DNA of 51,679 bases, taken from an uncultured Clostridia bacterium. Lineage in GTDB: Bacteria; Bacillota; Clostridia; Oscillospirales; CAG-272. The stretch lies in contig CAMEON010000008.1 in the NCBI GenBank assembly GCA_945929845.1, positions 1 through 51,679 of the forward strand. Direction: 5' to 3'. Within the stretch, counting starts at the first letter, position 1; every line of letters starts with the position of its first letter. The position numbers were made by a program, and so were the translations under genes. Below the pieces are notes generated by a model, which had not been told where the DNA came from, made no database searches, and was given only the letters and a program-made list of their open reading frames with translations. Of this stretch, positions 18,501 through 27,678 are shown in pieces.

Positions 18501-18953
18501 CACCGTGGCTATATCTACGGTCAGGCCTTCGTCGGAGCTGACCACAAGATCAGTCCCGGCCTCTTTCAATTCGTCATTCCGATACAGCTTCATCCCCTCA
18601 CCGCCTTTGGCAATGACCAAAGCATCACAGCCGGACAACACCTGACTGATACGGGTGGCGGTGATGTAGTTCACATAGTCAGGCGTGGCGGCCGGTGTAT
18701 ACACCTGCGCCTGATAGCCGGGTTCTGTTACCTCTTCCGGTGGTTCTGTGTCCGGCTCGGTGTCCCGTTGCGTTGTAGCCTCGGTGACGGTCTCGATCTC
18801 CTGCGGAAGGGTAGCGGATTCCTGGGAGTCTGTTTCCTCCCCGTCGGTCCGGGTCTTCTGACAGGCAAAGAAAGCAAGTGCCACAAGGAGCACAAGAAAA
18901 GTCAGCAGGAGGATCCGGATGCTTGTTCTTTTGCTGTTGGGTTTGGTACTCAT
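15570..18953 (-). CDS. Large lipoprotein with glycosidase-like domain (DUF5696-like)
   Basis: Protein of 1127 aa. Residues 1-30 are a lipoprotein-type signal ending in LAFFAC, and an acidic Thr/Glu stalk (about 31-75) follows. The middle (about 560-900) holds a region resembling a TIM-barrel glycosidase, with NQLFGTDFSDEYEI, FEQWVLYNRYIVSKRIMEAY and WEHGVRMIHQITFTD. The end is a beta-sandwich. It resembles the DUF5696 proteins of gut Clostridia, though I cannot confirm the family by search. The start at 18953 follows AAGGAAAGGA, and its ATGA overlaps the stop of the DUF1643 gene. Its activity is unknown. Confidence 0.7.
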   Translation of the reverse strand: MSTKPNSKRTSIRILLLTFLVLLVALAFFACQKTRTDGEETDSQESATLPQEIETVTEATTQRDTEPDTEPPEEVTEPGYQAQVYTPAATPDYVNYITATRISQVLSGCDALVIAKGGEGMKLYRNDELKEAGTDLVVSSDEGLTVDIATVAAQYGVETDKTGYVLPVEAASVVGKHVLVYDRKLVMFYAGSDVLDVYNDMYTLEAMYLYLTGADETEILNAFIDLPDVVSNGTCNAVFYTAPDLNLGIQSSVYYAQMGATPGVAVGPRLVAGEGRYMGDGKKNLANHTVVRVFNEQQVLTAQFLAFDISVEGGVQVAAAAVGGETLIATAPFVAYDGPDGDVRVFDIFGTLRMDITLRNVMTGPYTIVTGHFIAGKADEVLLVTAQALDGEGKLPYALIDLSDGSVIAMSTLDCAFGLSDAEGATREVQLSVRRATDGTTDRLILYFPAVQAVYEGNPQQASFQNAGITVPEIATGVYASSNVGEKYIITVGETEEEENRSFLVVYDYDGNNGGLLDVGFRENVFYTARYWNDNDDTYVSTGSFMHIRCDLSNNVMGKLNSAGTAEAVENIFDNAKYADYAFGGLSGYIDSYRQNHLFLEPCFTHRWNKIAGTTNLKNYEDPDTGEKTYVSIGKSGEYSDYLELGSSFYIGTYADGILDLAKLRLYPLRSFLQAMAVEFRGENGNPEHLVGMSPVHEHEIDVAGTVGDYNIYMIRGFQIYLMEQYGSVQNINQLFGTDFSDEYEIDPPREMDRGEWDAYKGDYFEQWVLYNRYIVSKRIMEAYREALLAGYPPESISAHQIPEGDAVAGFLGEANTRISPIDVVTTCGTAYGGTRYGTFYSSQQNFIGFANTAGQWNISIGEYCALQDSATGAFAQLKYLWEHGVRMIHQITFTDTQSAAEQGAIEMLAEMNQPRPGYTGGTTGAVSVLQSGKSYAIIQMGEGSDSKDQGLLKSVTADGKWEGTVYLVPFHAYVNVTALDALQQPMEGTTNTWSTGTLGKFLKNSDIVELTMKASYSGQGRAYVRFSLYNQGIEMAASVVEYELTDTLTPYRYVVSNQLYMADAEVRMTIYTEDGDEADIHITDLKGTLQQNAVGIKYFEGIRGYLNARSHRGGVTFDLIDRDMCG

Positions 18954-19573
18954 ACGCTTTTTCCTTTCCTTAAGTAGGTTTCGGTATCGAAAGGCACAAG
19001 GGGTGTATCGCTGCGGAGATACAGGGGGTGGTGGGGATGTCCTTTGGCAGACAGGGAGCCGGCATGATACCACACGGCACCATATGCCCTGCCGATGTCC
19101 AGCATATCCCGGACACAATCCAGGAGGTAGGGGCGTTTTTCAATAATGCTTCCCCAGGCGGCCCACACGGCGGGATGCTCTCCGGAGAGGGAAAGCAGGT
19201 ATCTGAAAGCCTTCATGTTTTCCCCGTGCAACCAGTCATTTCTTGCCCGCTCCATGTCGTCCGGCCGTGTAGCCCGCTGGGCGTACACATTGAACATGAG
19301 AAAGCTGTCATACCCGTTGGCATGGGCAATGCGCTGGGCAGATTTGAGGGTGGGATCCAGGTCATCCGGCTTGGCGGTGGAGGGATTGATCCCTACGCAT
19401 ATGACCGGATGCTTCCCCCGGGTACCCAGGACATACCGGTACTCGTCGTAGAAGGACGGTACATACAGCCATTTGTTCACATCGTAGCTGCGTTCCGGCT
19501 CTTCCTCTGTCCTGAGGGCCTCCTCAAAGGAAAGCAGGCGCAGGGCTGTGGTATCGGCGGTAGGAATGTGCAT
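18950..19573 (-). CDS. DUF1643 domain protein
   Basis: Protein of 207 aa. The DUF1643 signature is clear: YRYVLGTRG, then VGINPSTAKPDDLDPTLKSAQRIA, the FNVYAQRATRPDD segment, WAAWGS and the final GHPHHPLYLRSD. The function of the family is not established. AAGGAGG about 11 bases upstream, overlapping the polC stop codon, supports the start. The ATGA junction with the lipoprotein gene implies coupled translation of two apparently unrelated proteins. Confidence 0.88.
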   Translation of the reverse strand: MHIPTADTTALRLLSFEEALRTEEEPERSYDVNKWLYVPSFYDEYRYVLGTRGKHPVICVGINPSTAKPDDLDPTLKSAQRIAHANGYDSFLMFNVYAQRATRPDDMERARNDWLHGENMKAFRYLLSLSGEHPAVWAAWGSIIEKRPYLLDCVRDMLDIGRAYGAVWYHAGSLSAKGHPHHPLYLRSDTPLVPFDTETYLRKGKSV

Positions 19574-19590
19574 GGGTGTCTGTACCTCCT

Positions 19591-22500
19591 TCAGAAGATA
19601 ATGCTCATCTGGTCGGTCTCATACAGACCGTCCAGCACATGATTCTGCCGCAGGATGTCCACCACCGCCCGGGTGAGCTTCGCCCGGGTCTGCAGATCCT
19701 CCACTGAAAAGAACGGTTCCTCTGCCCGTGCGGCGGCGATACTGGCGGCGGCGTTCTCACCCAGCCCTGCCAGGGAGGAAAAGGGCAGGCGTATTTTTCC
19801 GTCCTCCGGCAGATACTCCCTGTCGCTGGATTTCTCCAGATCCACCGGCAGGAAATGGATACCCCTGGCGTAGGCTTCGTTCACAAGCTGGAGCACCGGC
19901 AGGCTCTGCTGTTCCTTGGGCAGGGCATCATTGCCTCTTTTCTCAATATCCAGAATGTAATCCTGTACTGCCTTCTTGCCCTTCATGACCAGCTCGCCGT
20001 CAAAGCCGGTGGGCTGGACGGTGAACATGGCGCAGTAGAAGGCCAACGGTCTGTGGACTTTATACCATCCCACACGGATGGCGGACATATCATAAGCGGC
20101 GGCATGGGCTTTGGGAAACATATACTTGATCTTCTTGCAGGAGGCAATATACCAGTCCGGCACATTGGCCTTTCTCATCTCCTCCTCGAACTCCGGGGTC
20201 AGCCCCTTACCCTTGCGGACCATTTCCATGATCTTGAAGGCATGGCTTTTCTCCACGCCGTACCGGATCAAGGCCAGCATGATGTCATCCCGGGTACCGA
20301 TGACCTGGGATATGGTACAGGTGCCGTTCTTGATCAGCTCCTGGGCATTGTTGGTCCACACATCTGTACCATGTGACAGGCCGGAGATCTGAAGCAGGTC
20401 GGAGAAGGACTGGGGTTTACACTCCTGAAGCATCTTGATCACGAATTTCGTGCCTAACTCCGGCAGACCCAGTGTACCCAGCGGGATTCCGGCAATGTCA
20501 TCCGGCGTGATGCCCAGCGGCTTGGTGGAGAGGAACAGGTCGTAAATGGAGCGGTCGTTCATGGGCACATCCAACACGGAGGTATCCGAAAAGCGTTCCA
20601 GATACTTGTACTTGGTTGGCATATCATGGCCAAGCTCATCCAGCTTGAGCAGGGTGTCATGCAGGTATTCAAAGGTGAAGTGGGTGGTCACAATGCTGGA
20701 ATCCGGGTCATCCGCCGGGTGCTGTACCGGGCAGAAATCATAGATTTCGTACTCCTTCGGCACCACCACGATGCCGCCGGGGTGTTGTCCGGTGGTACGC
20801 TTGACCCCCACACAGTGCAGGGTCAGGCGGTTTGCCTCGGCCCGGTTGACGCTGATGCCCTTGCCGTCCAGGTACTTCATGACAAAGCCATAGGCGGTCT
20901 TATCTGCCAGTGCGCCGATGGTTCCGGCCCGGAACACATTCTCCGCCCCGAAAAGCTGTTCGGTGTACTTATGTACCCGCCCCTGTACTTCGCCGGAGAA
21001 GTTCAGGTCGATGTCCGGGGACTTATCGCCGTAGAAGCCCAGGAAAGTCTCAAAGGGAATGTCGTGGCCGTCATAGTTCAGCGGGCGGCCGCATCGGGGG
21101 CAGGTGCGGTTGGGCAGGTCAAAGCCGGAGTGCACGCCTTCCGGGATATTCTCAAAATCCGTGAACTGACAGCCGGGGCACCAGTAGTGGGGCGGCAGGG
21201 GGTTGACCTCGGATATGCCGCCCAGGAAAGCCACCACCGAGGAACCAACCGACCCACGGGAGCCGACCAGATACCCTTGGCTCTCACTGTAGCTGACCAG
21301 CTTCTGGGCGATCATGTACAGCACGGCGAAGCCGTTGGCGATGATGGAGGTCAGCTCCTTGTGCAGTCTATCCTCCACGATCTTTGGCAGGGGGTCTCCG
21401 TACATCCTGCGGGCATTCTCATAGCAGATGCGGGTCAGATCCTCCTCTGCGCCGTCCATGTGGGGAGTGTAGGTCCCGGACGGGAAGGGCCGGATGTGGC
21501 TGTCGATACAGTCGGCGATCCAGTTGGTGTTGGTCACCACCACCTCATAGGCCTTTTCCTTACCAAGGTAGGAGAATTCCTCCAGCATTTCCTCGGTGGT
21601 GCGGTAGTACAGGCCTACATCCTTGTCGTAGTCCTTGAACTTCATGCCCGCCATCAGGATTTTCCGGTATACCTCGTCCTCCCGGTTCATGAAGTGAGCG
21701 TCGCAGGTGGCTACCACCGGCTTCCCGTACTTCTCTCCCAGTTCTACCACCCGGCGGTTAAGCTCCTTCAGATCCTCATCGTCCTTGGCCTTTCCCTCGG
21801 CTATAAGGAAGCGGTTGTTACAGATGGGCTGGATCTCCAAGTAGTCATAAAAAGATACGATCTCCTGTATTTCCGCCTCCGGCTTGTTGTCCAGGATGGC
21901 TCGGAACAGTTCCCCGGCCTCACAGGCGGAACCGATGATCAGCCCTTCCCTGTACTTCTCCAGCTCCGTCTTGGGGATCCGGGGCTGTTTCTTGAAGTAT
22001 TTCAGGTAGCTGTCTGACACCAGTCGGTAGAGGTTCTTCTGCCCCACCTTGTTCCGTATCAGGATGACCATATGGTAGGAGCGTAGCCGTTTGGGATCTG
22101 TCTTCTCCGCCATGTCCGTCCGTAGCTTCTCATAGGTGCGGATGTCCAGCTCGTCCAGGTCTTTGAGTGCGGCAAAGTAGATCCTGGCCAGCATTTCCGC
22201 ATCATCGCAGGCCCTGTGGTGGTTGAAGTCCCCCAGACCGTAGTGTTCCGCCACGGTGTCCAGCTTGTGATTCTTCAGGTCAGGCAACAGGTAGCGGACA
22301 AGAGCCAGCGTGTCCAGGTACGGGTTTTCAAAAGGAATACTATGACGGGAAGCGGCGGCCCGGATGAAGCCGGTATCAAAATCGGCATTGTGGGCGATGA
22401 GGATCATCGAGCCACCGTCAGACCGCCGACCCACGAAGTCAAAGAAAGTCTGCAAGGCACTGGCCTCGTCCGGGGCATCCGCCACCATGGCATCGGTGAT

Positions 22501-24030
22501 GCCTGTCAGCTTCACAATATCTGGCGGAATGGGCATTTCCGGGTTCACGAAGGTGTCAAAGGAGTCCAGCACCTTGCCGTCCCTTATCTTCACGGCACCG
22601 ATCTCCGTGATCCGGCAGTTCTGCACCGAAAGCCCGGTAGTCTCGATGTCGAAAACCACCGCTTCCCCGCTCATCCGTCCCGGGCAGTCTCCGAACATGG
22701 CGCTGGCCGTATTGTTGACAAAGTAGGCCTCCATGCCATAGATCACCTTCTGGCCGTACTTGTCGGCGGCCTTGACTGCGTCCATGAAGCCCTGCACATT
22801 GCCGTGATCCGTGATGGCCACGGCGGGGTGTCCCCACTTGTTGGCCTGCTTGACAGCGTCTGAAGGCGGAATCAGGGCATCCATGGAGGACATCTGGGTG
22901 TGCAGATGCAGCTCCACCCGCTTGACCGGGGCTTTGTCCTCCCGATTCAGCTTTTTAATGCGGGCGATGTCGTGGTGGTAGAAGATCAGATCAGGGCCTT
23001 CGGTTTTGTCCCGCCGCACCTCACGGCGGGTATAACCACGCACCGCCAGCACGGCTCCGTCGGATACGACCTTTTCAAATTCAGACGCATCCTCCGGTAG
23101 CATACCGAACACTCTGCACTCTATGGAGGCACTGTTGTCTGTCAGGGAGAAGGTGATATTCATCTTGTCGCCGGTACGGTTGGCTTCCTTACTGTAACCG
23201 AATACCTCCCCAAGGATCACCACATTCTTCACCGGCCTGTCAATGGAAGACAGGGGGGTTGGGATGATGTCAAAGGGCATACCGATGGCAAAGTCCGGCT
23301 GGGACACATCGAAGGTCATAAACCCGATGTGACACTTTCCTCCTTCCACCTTCACGCCGCTTTTCGCTTCCTCTTCCGCCTCCTCGTACAGTGTCTGCTT
23401 CCGGGGAAGGATCGGGGTCTGTGGAACCTGTTCCCCTGACGCAGGATCCTTACGCTCTGCTCGGGCGTGCTCATAGTTGGCCGCCTCCCGGGCAAGCTGG
23501 GCATCCAGATCCTGAAGCAGAGCCTGTTGATGGGGGGTCAGCATATCCTGGGCATCCTCCGTATTGATCACCTGAACCGATACATCCAAGCCGAATTCTG
23601 CCTTGATGATCCGGGACATGATGTCCGGGGTACGGGCATCTACCAGAAGGTCTATCCCGGACTGGATGAAGGGGATCTCCACAGTCAGGCTATCGTCTTC
23701 CAGATGATACCTGTATGTAGAGAAAAAGCCCCGGGCGACCACGCCCACCCGTTCTGTCTCCTTGAGTAGCTCCGGCACATAATCGGCAGACCAAAGGCCG
23801 GGGTCATACCGGGGCATGATCTTGACATAGTTCAGATCATACGCCTCGGCAACCTCGGATTCGATACGGTACAGCTCATTCTTTTTAATCAGCTCCGGAA
23901 AGAAGGCACCGATCTTCAATGCCCTCGCCTGCTTATCTGCGCTGACAGATATTTCGCTGGCAGACAGAAGCAGGGCACGGGTGTCCTCGTCCGGACTGTA
24001 TTTGTATAGTATCTCCGGTAAAGTTCTCAT
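19591..24030 (-). CDS. polC: DNA polymerase III alpha subunit, PolC type
   Basis: Protein of 1479 aa, the main replicative polymerase of Firmicutes. An N-terminal domain and OB fold precede a PHP domain (ELHLHTQMSSMDALI near 375). The DEDD 3'-5' exonuclease (VVFDIETTGLSVQNCRITEIG, near 455) is inserted in the PHP domain, the PolC hallmark. A four-cysteine zinc finger (CPGC ... CPRC near 945-980) and the catalytic PDIDLNFSGEVQ (near 1010) follow. The length fits the family (about 1440 aa). It begins 8 bases after ispG stops, within the long minus-strand train. Confidence 0.97.
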   Translation of the reverse strand: MRTLPEILYKYSPDEDTRALLLSASEISVSADKQARALKIGAFFPELIKKNELYRIESEVAEAYDLNYVKIMPRYDPGLWSADYVPELLKETERVGVVARGFFSTYRYHLEDDSLTVEIPFIQSGIDLLVDARTPDIMSRIIKAEFGLDVSVQVINTEDAQDMLTPHQQALLQDLDAQLAREAANYEHARAERKDPASGEQVPQTPILPRKQTLYEEAEEEAKSGVKVEGGKCHIGFMTFDVSQPDFAIGMPFDIIPTPLSSIDRPVKNVVILGEVFGYSKEANRTGDKMNITFSLTDNSASIECRVFGMLPEDASEFEKVVSDGAVLAVRGYTRREVRRDKTEGPDLIFYHHDIARIKKLNREDKAPVKRVELHLHTQMSSMDALIPPSDAVKQANKWGHPAVAITDHGNVQGFMDAVKAADKYGQKVIYGMEAYFVNNTASAMFGDCPGRMSGEAVVFDIETTGLSVQNCRITEIGAVKIRDGKVLDSFDTFVNPEMPIPPDIVKLTGITDAMVADAPDEASALQTFFDFVGRRSDGGSMILIAHNADFDTGFIRAAASRHSIPFENPYLDTLALVRYLLPDLKNHKLDTVAEHYGLGDFNHHRACDDAEMLARIYFAALKDLDELDIRTYEKLRTDMAEKTDPKRLRSYHMVILIRNKVGQKNLYRLVSDSYLKYFKKQPRIPKTELEKYREGLIIGSACEAGELFRAILDNKPEAEIQEIVSFYDYLEIQPICNNRFLIAEGKAKDDEDLKELNRRVVELGEKYGKPVVATCDAHFMNREDEVYRKILMAGMKFKDYDKDVGLYYRTTEEMLEEFSYLGKEKAYEVVVTNTNWIADCIDSHIRPFPSGTYTPHMDGAEEDLTRICYENARRMYGDPLPKIVEDRLHKELTSIIANGFAVLYMIAQKLVSYSESQGYLVGSRGSVGSSVVAFLGGISEVNPLPPHYWCPGCQFTDFENIPEGVHSGFDLPNRTCPRCGRPLNYDGHDIPFETFLGFYGDKSPDIDLNFSGEVQGRVHKYTEQLFGAENVFRAGTIGALADKTAYGFVMKYLDGKGISVNRAEANRLTLHCVGVKRTTGQHPGGIVVVPKEYEIYDFCPVQHPADDPDSSIVTTHFTFEYLHDTLLKLDELGHDMPTKYKYLERFSDTSVLDVPMNDRSIYDLFLSTKPLGITPDDIAGIPLGTLGLPELGTKFVIKMLQECKPQSFSDLLQISGLSHGTDVWTNNAQELIKNGTCTISQVIGTRDDIMLALIRYGVEKSHAFKIMEMVRKGKGLTPEFEEEMRKANVPDWYIASCKKIKYMFPKAHAAAYDMSAIRVGWYKVHRPLAFYCAMFTVQPTGFDGELVMKGKKAVQDYILDIEKRGNDALPKEQQSLPVLQLVNEAYARGIHFLPVDLEKSSDREYLPEDGKIRLPFSSLAGLGENAAASIAAARAEEPFFSVEDLQTRAKLTRAVVDILRQNHVLDGLYETDQMSIIF

Positions 24031-24037
24031 GTCAATG

Positions 24038-25144
24038 TCATCCCTGCGTTCCTGCTTCTTGATTCTGTTTCATTTCTTTCAGCCGTCCGATAAGGGTGGG
24101 GATGATCTCTTCCTCCGGAATCTTTCCCAGAACCTCTCCACGGGAGATCAGCAGAGCCTCTCCCCTGCCCCCGGCGATGCCAATGTCGGCCTCCCGTGCT
24201 TCGCCCGGTCCGTTGACGGCGCATCCCATCAGGGCTACCTTCACCGGCAGATCCGCCAGTCCCTCGGCCTCCACAGCGGAGCGGAAGGCAGAAGAAAGGG
24301 CGATCAGATCAATCTTTGTCCGGCCGCAGGTGGGGCAGGACACGATCTGCAAACCGCACTGTCCCTCTACACCCAGCGCATTCAACAGCTTCCGGGCGGC
24401 TTCCACCTCTTTCACAGGATCATCGGTCAGGGAGATGCGGAAGGTATCGCCGATGCCCTCGCACAAAAGGGCACCGATACCCACGGAGGACTTGATAAGG
24501 CCCATATCTCCCCCGCCTGCTTCCGTTACACCCAGGTGGAGGGGGTAGGGGCAGGCGGTAGCCAGCTCCCGGTTGGCGGCGATCATATCCGGCACCGTGG
24601 AGGCCTTGATGGAGATCACGATGTCCTCAAAGCCAAACTTCTCCAGTAGCCCGGCGTGATACAGGGCGGATTCACACAGAGCCTGCGGTGTAGGGGCCCC
24701 GTATTTCCCCAGAATATGCTTCTCCAGGGAGCCACTGTTGACCCCGATGCGGATGGGAATGTGCCTTTCCCGGCAGGCATCGGCCACCGCTTTGACTCTG
24801 TCATCATCCCCGATGTTGCCGGGGTTGATGCGGATCTTGTCCACTCCATATGCGGCACAGCGCAGGGCGATGCGGTAGTCAAAGTGAATGTCCGCCACAA
24901 GGGGCACAGTCAGACCGCTTTCCTTCAGTATGCGGATGGTCTCTGCGGCCTCCAGATCCGGCACGGTCAGGCGGATGATGTCGCATCCGGCGGCAGTCAG
25001 CGTCCTGATCTGGGCCATGGTGGCGGCCACATCATGGGTATCGGTATTGGTCATGGATTGAATGGCGATCGGATTCTGCCCACCGACAGACACCTGTCCG
25101 ATATGTACCTCCCTGGCGGGACGGCGGATGGCGTTGTATTTCAT
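24038..25144 (-). CDS. ispG: 4-hydroxy-3-methylbut-2-enyl-diphosphate synthase
   Basis: Protein of 368 aa that converts MEcPP to HMBPP in the non-mevalonate isoprenoid pathway using a [4Fe-4S] cluster. Cluster ligands are C270 and C273 in SCPTCG, C308 in MGCAVNGPGEA, and E315. The N-terminal TIM barrel starts at the conserved QSMTNTDT (30-37). ATG 25144 is chosen because AAAGGAGG lies just upstream; a GTG at 25162 would put that site inside the gene. Its partner dxr is two genes upstream. Confidence 0.96.
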   Translation of the reverse strand: MKYNAIRRPAREVHIGQVSVGGQNPIAIQSMTNTDTHDVAATMAQIRTLTAAGCDIIRLTVPDLEAAETIRILKESGLTVPLVADIHFDYRIALRCAAYGVDKIRINPGNIGDDDRVKAVADACRERHIPIRIGVNSGSLEKHILGKYGAPTPQALCESALYHAGLLEKFGFEDIVISIKASTVPDMIAANRELATACPYPLHLGVTEAGGGDMGLIKSSVGIGALLCEGIGDTFRISLTDDPVKEVEAARKLLNALGVEGQCGLQIVSCPTCGRTKIDLIALSSAFRSAVEAEGLADLPVKVALMGCAVNGPGEAREADIGIAGGRGEALLISRGEVLGKIPEEEIIPTLIGRLKEMKQNQEAGTQG

Positions 25145-25181
25145 GGGTATACCTCCTTTCACACACTCTTTCTATGACACC

Positions 25182-26372
25182 TCAGAACAGGCTGAATATA
25201 TCCTTGCAGGCGATCACAGCCGTTAACAGCAACAGGATCATCATACCTGCCCCGTGGATGCGGGCTTCGATACGGGGGTTGATAGGTTTTCCAAAGCGGA
25301 GTACCTCGATAAATCGGAAGAACAGCCGGCCGCCATCCAGTGCAGGGATAGGGAGCAGGTTCATCACACCCAGGTTCATGGCGATCAGGGCGAACAGGTA
25401 GAGCATATTCCACCCGGCCATGGGCTGGGAAGCCACCTCGGATACAGCGGAGGACATGCCGATGGGGCCGGAAAGGCTGGACAGGCTGTATCGCCCGGTG
25501 ATCAGGCCGCCAATGGAATCAAACGCCATCTTGATGGAGGATACCGACCGCCAGAAAGTGACCTTCATCACATTGCTGAAGCTGTTTTCCAGTGCCAGAA
25601 CCTTGAAATCCATGTCGCCCATGGTGGTGCCTTCAGCCGTCAGTTGGGGGAAAAGTACATCCTCAACCAATACCCTTTGCCCGTCCCGCTCCACGAGAAT
25701 GTCAATGGGCTGGTAGCCGGCGTTCATGATCTCATAGGACAGGTCGTAGCCTGTGTGGACACGCACACCGTCAACCTTCAACACGGTGTCTCCCACCGCA
25801 AGGCCTGTGACCTGACTGGGTGCGCCCTCGTAAAAGGCACCGATGGTGGTGGAGGGCATACGGTATCCGCTGGCGAACATGCCAACCGTCAGTACCAGCA
25901 TGGCAAGGAACCCGGTCAGGATGTTCATGCCGGCTCCGGCAAAAAGGATGAGGATGCGCTGCCACACATTCTTTTTACAGAAGGCGTTGGGGTCATCTGC
26001 TCCGTTCCCACGGGGAGCCTTCTCCCCGTCGGTTTCCTTGCCTGTGCCGGGAGCCATCCCCGGTGATGTTTGGTCTGTGACAGATGCCTCGGTGGGACTA
26101 TCCGTCTGCGGTGCATCCGTCTCGTCCTCCCCTCCGTCTTCCCCGGCCATGGACACATAGCCGCCGATGGGGAACAGGCGCAGGGAGTACATGATGCCAG
26201 TCTTTTTGGAGGTGAAGCCGCAGAGCCGTTTGCCCATACCCAGGGAAAACTCATATATGGTCACATGGCAGGCACGGGCTGTCAGGTAGTGACCCAGCTC
26301 ATGGACAAAGATCAGGACACCCAAACCCAGGATGGTCAGCAAAAGGTAGAGAAGAAAATGAAGGAATTGCAT
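25182..26372 (-). CDS. rseP: Site-2 intramembrane protease RseP
   Basis: Protein of 396 aa (from ATG 26372). Zinc motif HELGH (24-28) lies in the first membrane helix, the PDZ domain in the middle (VTGLAVGDTVLKVDGVRV), and the second zinc motif in LLPIPALDGGRLFF near the end. It cleaves membrane-bound anti-sigma factors and signal peptides. Two oddities: a hydrophilic Asp/Thr/Ser/Pro-rich insert at about 77-130, and AGAGMN where AGPLMN is usual. The start is uncertain. ATG 26423 would add a polar 17-residue stretch, and neither start has a clear ribosome site. Confidence 0.92.
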   Translation of the reverse strand: MQFLHFLLYLLLTILGLGVLIFVHELGHYLTARACHVTIYEFSLGMGKRLCGFTSKKTGIMYSLRLFPIGGYVSMAGEDGGEDETDAPQTDSPTEASVTDQTSPGMAPGTGKETDGEKAPRGNGADDPNAFCKKNVWQRILILFAGAGMNILTGFLAMLVLTVGMFASGYRMPSTTIGAFYEGAPSQVTGLAVGDTVLKVDGVRVHTGYDLSYEIMNAGYQPIDILVERDGQRVLVEDVLFPQLTAEGTTMGDMDFKVLALENSFSNVMKVTFWRSVSSIKMAFDSIGGLITGRYSLSSLSGPIGMSSAVSEVASQPMAGWNMLYLFALIAMNLGVMNLLPIPALDGGRLFFRFIEVLRFGKPINPRIEARIHGAGMMILLLLTAVIACKDIFSLF

Positions 26373-26433
26373 AATAGATGACTGATTATTTATCGTACAG
26401 CAGTCTGGTGTGGGAATGCTCATATAAATCTTG

Positions 26434-27654
26434 TCACACAGAAGACGGCATATGGCTCATGATGCGCTGTACCTCCTCACGAGCCAATCTGTCGTATGCA
26501 AGGATGTCTTCGTAGCTGTGGCGGGTAGCCGCCTCGCTACAGGTTTCCACGACCCGGCTCACAAGCTCCGGTATGTCGCAGAAGCGGATCCTGTCGGACA
26601 GGAAAGCGGCAACCACTTCCTCGTTGGCGGCATTGAGCACCGCCGGCAGTGCCCCGCCCCGGGTGATGCAGTCCACCGCCAGCGGCAACAGCGGGAAAGC
26701 CGTCCCGTCAGGGGGTGCAAAAGTCAGTGTTCCCACAGAAAGCAGATCCAATTCGCCTACTGTCTCCCCGGCAGGGAGTCTATCCGGATGGGTCAGGGCG
26801 TACTGGACGCAATGGCGCATATCCGGCACCGACAGTTGCGCAATGATGCTATGATCAATATATTCCACCATGGAGTGGATCATGCTCTCCCGGTGTACCA
26901 CCACCTGCACCTGATCCGGGCGCACGCCAAACAGATGGACGGCCTCGATGACCTCAAATCCTTTGTTCATCAGGGTGGCACTGTCCACCGTGATTTTGGC
27001 CCCCATTTTCCAGGTCGGGTGACGGAGCGTCATCTCCTTTGTGACACCGGAAAGCTGTTCCCTGCTGTAGCCAAAGAAGGGGCCGCCGGACGCAGTCAAC
27101 AGGATCTTTTTGATCTCCTCCCGCCTTCCAGCCCGCAGACACTGAAAGATGGCGCAGTGCTCGCTGTCCACCGGCAGTATCTCGCCTCCGGTCTTCCGGC
27201 ATAACTCCATGACCAGCTCCCCACCGACGACCAGGGACTCCTTATTGGCCAGAGCCAGGCGGTGTCCTGCCCTCAGTGTCTCCAGCGTCGGGCCAAGTCC
27301 GGCTTCACCAAGGATAGAATTCTCCACGGTCAGACCTCGGGGATTGTCAGTCTTCAGAGCGGCCAGCATATGGGATATGCCCTCGAAACCGGAAAGGACG
27401 CAAATGTCGGTGTCATGCAGGCGTACTTTCAGGTCCGCAGCGGCGGTCGTGTCAGTCATGACAGCGAATTCAGGCTGGAACCTCCGAGCCTGGGCCTCCA
27501 CCTCAGTTACATTTTGACGGGCGGACAGGCCACGAACCCGGATGCCGTGAGCGGCGGCCACATCAGCCGCCTGACTGCCCACCGAGCCAGTGCATCCAAG
27601 AATCACAAGGTCGGGGTATGCGGTCGGATTTCTATCAGTTTGATTCTTTTCCAT
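26434..27654 (-). CDS. dxr: 1-deoxy-D-xylulose 5-phosphate reductoisomerase
   Basis: Protein of 406 aa, the committed step of the MEP isoprenoid pathway (DXP to MEP, NADPH-dependent). The nucleotide loop is ILGCTGSVGSQ (19-29). ALANKESLVVGG, PVDSEHCAIFQCL (metal-binding D and E), SASGGPFF-type TASGGPFF and HPTWKMGAKITVDSATLMNKG are all conserved. AGGA upstream supports the ATG. It lies between cdsA and rseP, the classic Firmicutes order. Confidence 0.96.
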   Translation of the reverse strand: MEKNQTDRNPTAYPDLVILGCTGSVGSQAADVAAAHGIRVRGLSARQNVTEVEAQARRFQPEFAVMTDTTAAADLKVRLHDTDICVLSGFEGISHMLAALKTDNPRGLTVENSILGEAGLGPTLETLRAGHRLALANKESLVVGGELVMELCRKTGGEILPVDSEHCAIFQCLRAGRREEIKKILLTASGGPFFGYSREQLSGVTKEMTLRHPTWKMGAKITVDSATLMNKGFEVIEAVHLFGVRPDQVQVVVHRESMIHSMVEYIDHSIIAQLSVPDMRHCVQYALTHPDRLPAGETVGELDLLSVGTLTFAPPDGTAFPLLPLAVDCITRGGALPAVLNAANEEVVAAFLSDRIRFCDIPELVSRVVETCSEAATRHSYEDILAYDRLAREEVQRIMSHMPSSV

Positions 27655-27678
27655 GATCCTATTCCTAAGTGCGCCATA

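Noticed and set aside
20626..22017. Long plus-strand open frame
   Set aside because: Antisense shadow of polC.
26373..26423. N-terminal extension of RseP
   Set aside because: The added 17 residues are polar and atypical, and no ribosome site favours that ATG, though it cannot be excluded.
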